Part shown: positions 1-7,400 of the stretch, piece by piece
How positions within the stretch are numbered: position 1 is the first letter of the stretch
Layout: the number at the start of each line of letters is the position of its first letter
Assembly (NCBI GenBank): GCA_043746555.1
Contig: JAYTQU010000129.1
Coordinates: 1 to 10,866 of the forward strand
From: CAZQYC01 sp043746555
GTDB taxonomy: Bacteria > Pseudomonadota > Gammaproteobacteria > Steroidobacterales > Steroidobacteraceae
Direction of reading: 5' to 3'
DNA: 10,866 nt
Program-made: the position numbers and the translations under genes
The notes under the pieces: generated by a model
What the model was told of the DNA's origin: nothing
What the model saw: only the letters and a program-made list of their open reading frames with translations
The model's database searches: none

Positions 1-971
1 CGGGGTTTGCCTTGCAGCTCGCGCGTATCAATCCGGATTCGATCGAGTGGCAAAAGAAACTCGATCCCATGAAGCGCGACATGGAGACTACGTTGGCGGC
101 GATGGCCGGCAAACCGTATCGAGCACGCAACGTTCGATTCAAAATACCGGACTTTATCGACGTGATATTGAATGCCGGCGATCAACGAGCCGCGTCGGGC
201 GCGACCATCGGTGAATCGCTGCCGAATTGGGGACCGGTTGCGGAGCAGGGCGGTCGCACTGTCGCGATGACCAATTTGTATACCGATGCGGATAGTCGCA
301 AACAACTTGGCGAACAAATGTCGTCGCTGTTTTGCAAAGCCACCAATGCACTTGCCACGACGGGACCGAAGGAATCGTTAATCACCTCGTTGTTGCACGA
401 AGCGGCTCACAATCTCGGTCCGGCGCACGAATATAAAGTGAACGGCAAAGTAGATGATGTGATTTTCGGCGGCACGATGGCATCGACATTGGAAGAACTC
501 AAAGCACAGACCTCTTCGATGTTTTTGACGCAGTGGTTGATTGGCAAAGACCTATTTACTAACGAAGAAGTTAATAAAATCCAGTTACGCAACATCGCTT
601 GGGGTTTCGGCCACATCTCACGTGGCATGTACACGGCCGACGGCACGCCGCGAAACTACAGCCAACTCGCGGCAATGCAACTGGGGTCGTTCGTCAAGTC
701 GGGCGCGATCACTTGGCGCGCAGATAAAATGGCGGCCAACGGTAGCGATCGAGGTTGTCTTGAAATTAACTTCGACACTTTGCCCGCTGCGATTCAGTCG
801 TTTGAGACGACGGTGTTAAAGATAAAAGCATCGGGAGACAAAGCCGGCGCAAAGAAACTCAAGAGCGATTTTGTCGATGCCAAAGACGATTTCGCGACTC
901 TCAGAAACACGATTGCCGATCGTTGGCTGCGCGCGCCAAAAGCTAGCTTCGTTTACAGCGTGTATTGGTAA
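1..971 (+). CDS. M49-like (dipeptidyl peptidase III-related) zinc metallopeptidase, 5' end cut off
   Basis: The reading frame is open to the left window edge (in-frame codons run from base 3), so the N-terminus is missing and the TTG at 12 is not a trustworthy start. Numbered from that TTG, 319 residues are visible. Residues 129-133 are HEAAH, a zincin HExxH motif, followed by NLGP. About 29 residues later comes LEELKAQ (E161/E162), which resembles the EExxAE-type helix carrying the third zinc ligand in M49 peptidases. Upstream, IGESLPNWG (66-74) and GGRTVAMTN (80-88) resemble substrate-cleft segments of DPP III-like proteins. From family knowledge such enzymes are zinc exo- or metallopeptidases, and the substrate here is unknown. 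Classical M49 members have HExxxH and a longer spacing to the second glutamate, so this belongs at best to a divergent bacterial branch. The part after residue 180 shows no membrane segment and ends in a charged helical stretch before SFVYSVYW and TAA. Whether a signal peptide exists cannot be seen. It is separated from the next gene by about 450 bp, so it is probably not in one operon with it. Confidence 0.6.
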   Translation, partial: GFALQLARINPDSIEWQKKLDPMKRDMETTLAAMAGKPYRARNVRFKIPDFIDVILNAGDQRAASGATIGESLPNWGPVAEQGGRTVAMTNLYTDADSRKQLGEQMSSLFCKATNALATTGPKESLITSLLHEAAHNLGPAHEYKVNGKVDDVIFGGTMASTLEELKAQTSSMFLTQWLIGKDLFTNEEVNKIQLRNIAWGFGHISRGMYTADGTPRNYSQLAAMQLGSFVKSGAITWRADKMAANGSDRGCLEINFDTLPAAIQSFETTVLKIKASGDKAGAKKLKSDFVDAKDDFATLRNTIADRWLRAPKASFVYSVYW

Positions 972-1196
972 TGCCGCGGTATCGGTAATGCATCAGTATC
1001 GATGATTGTCGATGAGCTGGAGATTCGGCAACGACTCAACCTGTCTTTGCATTTGCGCGAAACCTGCGGGCGCGGCATTTGTTCTGTTTCTGTTACTAAC
1101 TATTTCGATCACTCCGACCTGAGCGAATTTCCGCGCGGACAATTTCCAGGCGGACTAGCAGGATTTAATTCCCGTACTGGCCTGCCCTATTGAGCG

Positions 1197-1202
1197 TATA
1201 CT
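1197..1202 (+). promoter_or_regulatory. Weak candidate -10 box for the synthase gene
   Basis: TATACT matches the sigma-70 -10 consensus TATAAT at five of six positions and lies about 220 bp upstream of the synthase start. At the usual spacing of 17 the -35 region reads GTACTG, a poor match, and there is no TGn extension. This is a guess by position and one hexamer only. Confidence 0.15.
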
Positions 1203-1364
1203 TTTCGCTTCGTAACCTGTTCTCTTGCGCGTGGGAAGCTGAGCTTTGCGGCGGCTTACCGACACTTTCAGCCGTGAGTCGATGAAAGGCAGCATGGTGG
1301 AATTCGGCATTTCTGCCGTCGTCTAGCGCCGGAGCAACCTAAGTCAGCATCCGACATCGGGATA

Positions 1365-1409
1365 GCCGTGCGCTGTCTCTCCTTGTGCCGCGTGTTTCAG
1401 TCGCACGGC
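1365..1409 (+). promoter_or_regulatory. Leader hairpin abutting the synthase ribosome binding site
   Basis: GCCGTGCG (1365-1372) and CGCACGGC (1402-1409) are perfect 8-bp inverted repeats separated by 29 nt. The 3' arm ends one base before the GGAGA of the ribosome binding site (1411-1415). If transcribed, the stem would stack directly against the Shine-Dalgarno sequence and could affect ribosome loading. That is inference; no known riboswitch or leader family is recognised. Confidence 0.35.
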
Positions 1410-1415
1410 AGGAGA
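1410..1415 (+). promoter_or_regulatory. Ribosome binding site that fixes the synthase start
   Basis: AGGAGA is followed by a 5-nt spacer (TCGCA) and ATG at 1421. The frame is also open upstream to a GTG at 1385, which lacks such a site, and the 12 extra residues it would add look unlike the family N-terminus. The ATG at 1421 is therefore preferred. Confidence 0.8.
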
Positions 1416-1420
1416 TCGCA

Positions 1421-4400
1421 ATGACATTTCAGTCGCGGGTGCAAGTATTTACTCGCCTTCGTAAGCAGACGGAGCAGCATCCCTTGCGATTGCTTCTGCG
1501 TCATCTCCGTTGGTTTTCGTCTTCGTCTTCGCCCTGGAACACGGATGAAATCATTCGTGAAGAGTTGTTCAGTAACGAGCGCCTGGAACAACATGCAGGG
1601 AGTTTAGCGCACGCGCAAAAGATCACTCGTCGTCCTCAGGCGCGACGCTCGCTAAATGCACGTCTGGGAAATAATGCGGCGGTCTTGCTTCGGGCCTATC
1701 GCGCAATTGCCGTTGCGGTCGACGCGCGGGAGGCCATCACGCCGGCGGCCGAGTGGCTGCTCGACAACTATCACTTGGTCGAAGATCAGATTCGACAGAT
1801 TAGAGACGATTTGCCGCCGCGTTTCTATCGCCAATTGCCCAAGCTCGCGAGCGGTCCGTTCATCGGATATCCGCGTGTCTTCGGCATTGCATGGGCGTGC
1901 GTCGCCCATACCGACAGTCGTTTCGATCCCGAGACGCTGCGTCGCTTCGTTCGTGCCTACCAGCGCGTTGAGCCATTGACCATCGGTGAACTGTGGGCAC
2001 TCGCCATTACATTGCGCATCGTGTTGGTTGAGAATTTGCGGCGCGCTGCCGAGCGTATCGTGAATAGTCGAATTGCGCGGCAAGAAGCCGATGATGTCGC
2101 GGACCGGCTGCTGGGACTAAACGGTTGCACTGCGGATGCGAACGCGCTGATTCGTCATCACGAAAGGGACAGCGCGTTGTTTCCCGCCTTTATCGTCCAG
2201 TTGGTAAAGCGTCTGCGCGATCAGGATCCACGCGTAACGCCGTCGCTCCAATGGCTGGAAAATCAGCTCATTGCGCATGGTACGAACTCCGACGAGACTG
2301 TGCACGACGAGCACCAGCGACAAGGTGCGTCGAATGTTACGGTCCGCAACATCATTACCAGCATGAGACTCATCTCGGACGTGGACTGGCCGGAAGTTTT
2401 CGAAGACGTCAGTCTCGTCGACGAGGTACTCCGTTCCGGCGACAACCTAGCGAGCGTTAGTTTCGCCAGCATGGATTTCGCGACGCGTAATCTGTATCGC
2501 AGCGCGATCGAGGAATTGGCGCGGGGCGCGGCGACATCGGAACTGCAAGTCGCGCGAGCGGTTATCGCTGCCGCAGCCGTTTCCGGAAAGCGTGTCGGCA
2601 ACGGCGATGTCGTTGACAAGGTCGTCGGCCGAAGCCGTAGCGAACAAAGCATCGAACTAAGCGGGGTCGCCCGACAGCGCGATCCGGGATTTCACCTGCT
2701 CGGTTCCGGGCGTCGTGCTTTTGAGCGTGTCCTTGGCTATCGCGCACCGGTCGGCCAGTGGCTCACGCGGTTTAATGCGTCGATCGGACCCAGTGGGTAT
2801 ATCGGTGCCGTCTTTTTGCTCGCCGCTGCTATCCTTGGCGTCGCAACAAATGCGCTGTACATCCGGGGCTTTATCGATTGGCAATTGGCGATTCTGGCGT
2901 TGCTCGGAGTCATTCCGGCAGTCGACGTCGCGGTTGCTTTAGTAAATCGCGCAGCGACACGCGAATTTGGCGCAACGATGCTGCCTGGGCTCGCGTTACG
3001 AGACGGTATTCCAACGAATTTGCGCACCATCGTCGTTGTGCCCACTCTGTTGACCACGAGAGAAGACATTGAACAACAGATCGAACGTCTCGAAGTGCAC
3101 TACCTCGCTTCGTCGCACGGCGAAGTCTATTTTGCACTGCTCTCGGATTGGACCGACGCGATCGCTGAGAGCACGATCGGTGACGACGTATTAGTGGCAC
3201 ACGCGATTGCGGGTATAGCGCGTCTCAACAAATTGTACGGCCCGGCTGTTGCCGGAGAGCGTTTCTATTTGTTGCATCGTCGACGGAAGTGGAGCGTTGG
3301 ACAGCGGCGTTGGATTGGATGGGAGCGCAAGCGCGGCAAGTTGCACGAGTTGAATCGGTTGCTGCGCGGCGCAACCGACACCACATTCATCGACATCAAT
3401 GCGAATCCGCCAAGAGTGCCGCCGGATGTTCGCTATGTCATCACATTGGATTCCGACACCAAGTTGCCGCGCGAAACAGTGCGACGCCTGATTGGTAAGT
3501 TGGCTCATCCTCTCAATCAACCTCGATTCGACCCGGCGACGGGGCGCGTTGTCGAAGGTTATGCGGTGCTGCAGCCGCGGGTTACGCCGTCGTTGCCGGT
3601 GGGGCGTGAAGGATCGTTGTTTCAGCGCGTGTTTTCCAGCATGAACGGTATCGATCCCTACGATGCAGCCGTGTCCGATGTGTATCAGGATTTGTTTGGC
3701 GACGGTTCGTACGCCGGTAAAGGCATCTACGACATCGACGCGTTTGAAAGCGCGTTGGCCGGTCGCGTACCCGAGGGGTCGATGCTTAGCCACGATCTTT
3801 TCGAAGGAACATTCGCCCGCGCAGGGTTGGCCTCGGATATCGAAGTTGTCGAAGAGTTTCCTGCGCGCTACGACGTGGCAGTTGCGCGCAACCACCGTTG
3901 GGCGCGAGGCGATTGGCAATTATTACCCTGGTTGTTGGGCCGTCGCGATACCGCGCGTCGCGCCACGCAGCGTGGCCGTTCCATGCCGCTCATCGCCATG
4001 TGGAAAATGCTGGATAATTTGCGGCGAACTTTGTCGGCGCCAACCTGTGTGTTGGCGCTATTGGTAAGTTGGCTGCTGCCACTGAACGCGGCGTTGCTTT
4101 GGACCGCATTTGTGCTCGGGACCATCGCTGTACCCACACTCATTCCTGTTTTTGCGGCTGCAATAACGCGACGACGGCGCAGCACCGCACGCAGCCATTG
4201 GCGTGGGCTGAGAACTGATCTCACGCTTGCCTCGATGCAATTTGCGCTTGTCGTTGCGCTTCTCGCGCATCAGTCTTGGCTAATGTTAGACGCTATTGGG
4301 CGGACGTTGTATCGCCTGATTGTTAAGCGCGATCTGCTTGAGTGGACGACTGCCGCGCAGGCGCAACTCAACTCGCGACTCAGTATGGTCGGATTCTATC

Positions 4401-7400
4401 GACGCATGATTGCCAGCGTCGTAATTGCAATCGTAGCCATCGCCTTTGGGTGGTTTGGGCGCGACGCGTTGTGGATTGCACTTCCCTTTGCGTTGCTGTG
4501 GGTCGCCGCGCCGGCCATCGCGCGGCAAATCAGTCTTTCGCCGTTGGTTGCCGGGCGCCTTTCTGTGTTGCCGGCGGACCGAGATGCGTTGCGCTTGGTT
4601 GCGCGTCGCACGTGGCGATACTTCGAGACGTTTGTGACTGCGGACGATCACATGTTGCCGCCGGATAACTTTCAAGAGGATCCGCTGCCGGTATTGGCGC
4701 ATCGGACATCGCCGACTAACGTCGGTCTGTATCTACTGGGCATTGTCAGTGCTCGCGACTTCGGCTGGCTTGGAACAATCGACAGCGTCGAGCGACTCGA
4801 AGCCACGCTGGCGACGATGCAAAGCATGCAAAAATTTCGCGGTCACTTTTACAATTGGTACGACACGCGCGATCTACGGCCGTTGGAGCCACGATACGTC
4901 TCGTCGGTAGACAGCGGCAATCTGGCCGCCCATCTAATTGTTGTGGCAAACGCGTGCGCGGAGTGGATCGATCTTCCTTGCGATCATGGAATAGCCGTTG
5001 CCGGCATCGATGATGCGCTACAGTTGGCGCACGACGCGCTGCGTGCCATTCCTACCGATAAGCGTGCACACACTATTACGTTGCGTCATATGGAAGACGC
5101 GCTGGATGTGCTGACTAATACGCTGCGCGAACCGCCCACCGGAGATTTCTTATCGCGGCTTAGTGAGTTGGCGGTTCATGCCACCGCGCTCACAGATGGC
5201 GCGCAAGCGTTTGCGAGCGAGCAGCGGGACGCCAGCGATGCCGATAATGCGCTCAACGACTTGTTGTTCTGGGCGCAGGCGGCGCGCAATTCCATTGCCA
5301 GCTGGAATCGCGATTTTACACAGACGGACCAACTGCATCTCGCCCTCGCCCAGCGACTTAATGACGTCGCATCGGCCATGAGGTCGATGGCGCTGGACAT
5401 GGAGTTTGGCTTTCTACTCGATCCGGATCGCAAGTTACTGTCGATTGGCTTTCGCGCGGTCGGCGGCACACTCGATCCTAGTTGCTACGATTTACTCGCG
5501 TCGGAGGCACGCCTGGCGAGTTTTTTCGCGATTGCCAAAAACGATGTTCCTACCCGGCACTGGTTTCGATTGGGTCGATCGGTGACGCCTGTTGGGTACG
5601 GTGCGGCGTTGATCTCTTGGTCAGGATCGATGTTTGAGTATTTGATGCCAGCGTTAGTGATGCGCGCGCCCGCCGGCAGCTTGCTGGAACAAACCAGTCG
5701 CTTGATCGTGCGCCGACAGATCAGTTATGGCGGCTCGCTCGACGTCCCATGGGGCATGTCGGAATCCGCTTACAGTGCCCGCGATCTCGAACTGACCTAT
5801 CAGTATTCGAATTTTGGCGTGCCGGGTCTCGGTCTCAAACGTGGGTTAAGCGCCAACGTGGTGATTGCTCCTTATGCGACGGCCCTCGCAGCGATGGTCG
5901 ATCCAGGCGCGGCTGTGTGCAACTTTCGTCGGTTGATGGAACTCGGCGCATACGGTCGGTATGGTTTTTACGAAGCCCTCGACTACACGCGCACCCGTCT
6001 CCCGGAGGGCAAGCAAGTTGCGATCGTACGTGCGTTCATGGCGCATCACCAAGGCATGACAGTGATTGCCATCGCGAATGTGCTCTTTGATGGTCGCATG
6101 CGCTCGCGTTTTCACGCAGAGTCCAGCGTGCAAGCAACGGAACTATTACTGCAAGAGCGCACTCCGCGCAACGTGTCTGTCGCGCGGCCCAGAGCGGAGG
6201 AAGTCAGCAGTGAAGCGCGCATACTGGGCGCGACACTTCCCGAAGTACGCCGCCTGCACACGGCGCAAGATGCAACGCCGCAGACTCATTTGCTCTCCAA
6301 TGGTCGCTATGCAGTCATGCTGACCGGCGCAGGCTCCGGCTACAGTCGTTGGCGCGAGTTGGGCATCACGCGCTGGCGCGAGGATGTAACGCGCGACGAT
6401 ACCGGCAGTTATATCTATCTGCGCGATATCGAGACCGGCGCGGTCTGGTCAGCCGGGTATCAACCAAGCGGCATTGAGCCGGACAACTATCAAGTCACGT
6501 TTACCGAAGACCGTGCGGAATTCATTCGCAACGATGCGGCGATTGTCACGACGATGGAAATTGTCGTGTCTCCGGAAGATGATGCGGAAGTGCGTCGCGT
6601 GTCGATCGCGAACAGCGGCGATACACCCTGCGATATCGACGTCACCTCGTACGCTGAGTTGTCGCTTGCGCTACCGGCGGCGGATAGCGCACATCCGGCG
6701 TTTTCGAAACTTTTTGTGGAAACCGAATACGCCGCAAAGGCCGGCGCGCTGTTAGCGACGCGCCGACGACGCTCGCCAACCGAGCCGGAAATATGGGTCG
6801 CACATCACGCGTTGGTGGAGCACGCAATCGTCGCCGGTCTGGTATTGCGCGAGCCGGAGTTCGAAACGGATCGTGCGCGTTTTCTCGGACGTGGGCACGA
6901 AGTTCATGAACCGATTGCAGTGATCGATGGACGACGCTTATCCAACACGGCGGGCACGGTCCTCGATCCTGTATTTGCACTAAGGCAGCGCGTGCACATA
7001 CCTTCCGGCGCGACTGCGCGAATTGCGTTCTGGACGTGCGTCGCTGCGTCCCGCGTGGAGGTGCTTGATTTGGTCGATAAGCAGCGCGATGCCAACGCGT
7101 TTTTGCGCGCGACAACCTTGGCATGGACACAGGCGCAAGTACAGCTTCGTCACCTTGGCGTCACTGCAGAAGAAGCGATTTTGTTTCAACGCGTCGCCGG
7201 TCACATATTGTATGCCGATGCATCGATGCGTCCTTCATCGGTCTCGATTCAGCGCGGTAACGGCACGCAGTCCGGGTTGTGGTCACAAGGCATTTCCGGC
7301 GATTTACCGATTGTGTTACTGCGGATTCACGACATCGAGGATTTGGCCACCGTGCGGCAGTTACTCCAGGCGCAAGAGTACTGGCGGATGAAACAACTGG

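Larger units (their letters stand above)
972..1420. other. Intergenic region and leader of the glucan synthase gene
   Basis: About 450 bp without a convincing gene. No GC-rich hairpin plus T-run follows the peptidase stop, so no intrinsic terminator can be called there. The only plus-strand open frame (1002-1193, 63 codons) has no ribosome binding site or recognisable motif. Small inverted repeats are present: CGGCA/TGCCG at 1305-1309 and 1314-1318 (4-nt loop), and GCCGTGCG/CGCACGGC at 1365-1372 and 1402-1409. A TATACT hexamer lies at 1197-1202. The region most likely carries the promoter and 5' leader of the synthase gene, but the sequence does not fix the transcription start. Confidence 0.6.

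Noticed and set aside
972..1040. Terminator after the peptidase gene
   Set aside because: Only loose repeats of GTATCG and TCGATGA are present, with no stable stem followed by a T-run.
1002..1193. 63-codon open frame on the plus strand between the peptidase and the synthase
   Set aside because: No ribosome binding site, no recognisable motif and an irregular composition; it looks like chance open sequence.
1385..1420. GTG start giving the synthase 12 extra N-terminal residues
   Set aside because: No Shine-Dalgarno sequence before it, and it lies inside the loop of the leader hairpin. The ATG at 1421 has AGGAGA at good spacing.
3191..3919. 242-codon open frame on the minus strand
   Set aside because: It lies wholly opposite the GT84 domain of the synthase, whose motifs are intact. 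Its translation is arginine/histidine-rich and low in recognisable motifs, as expected for an antisense shadow.
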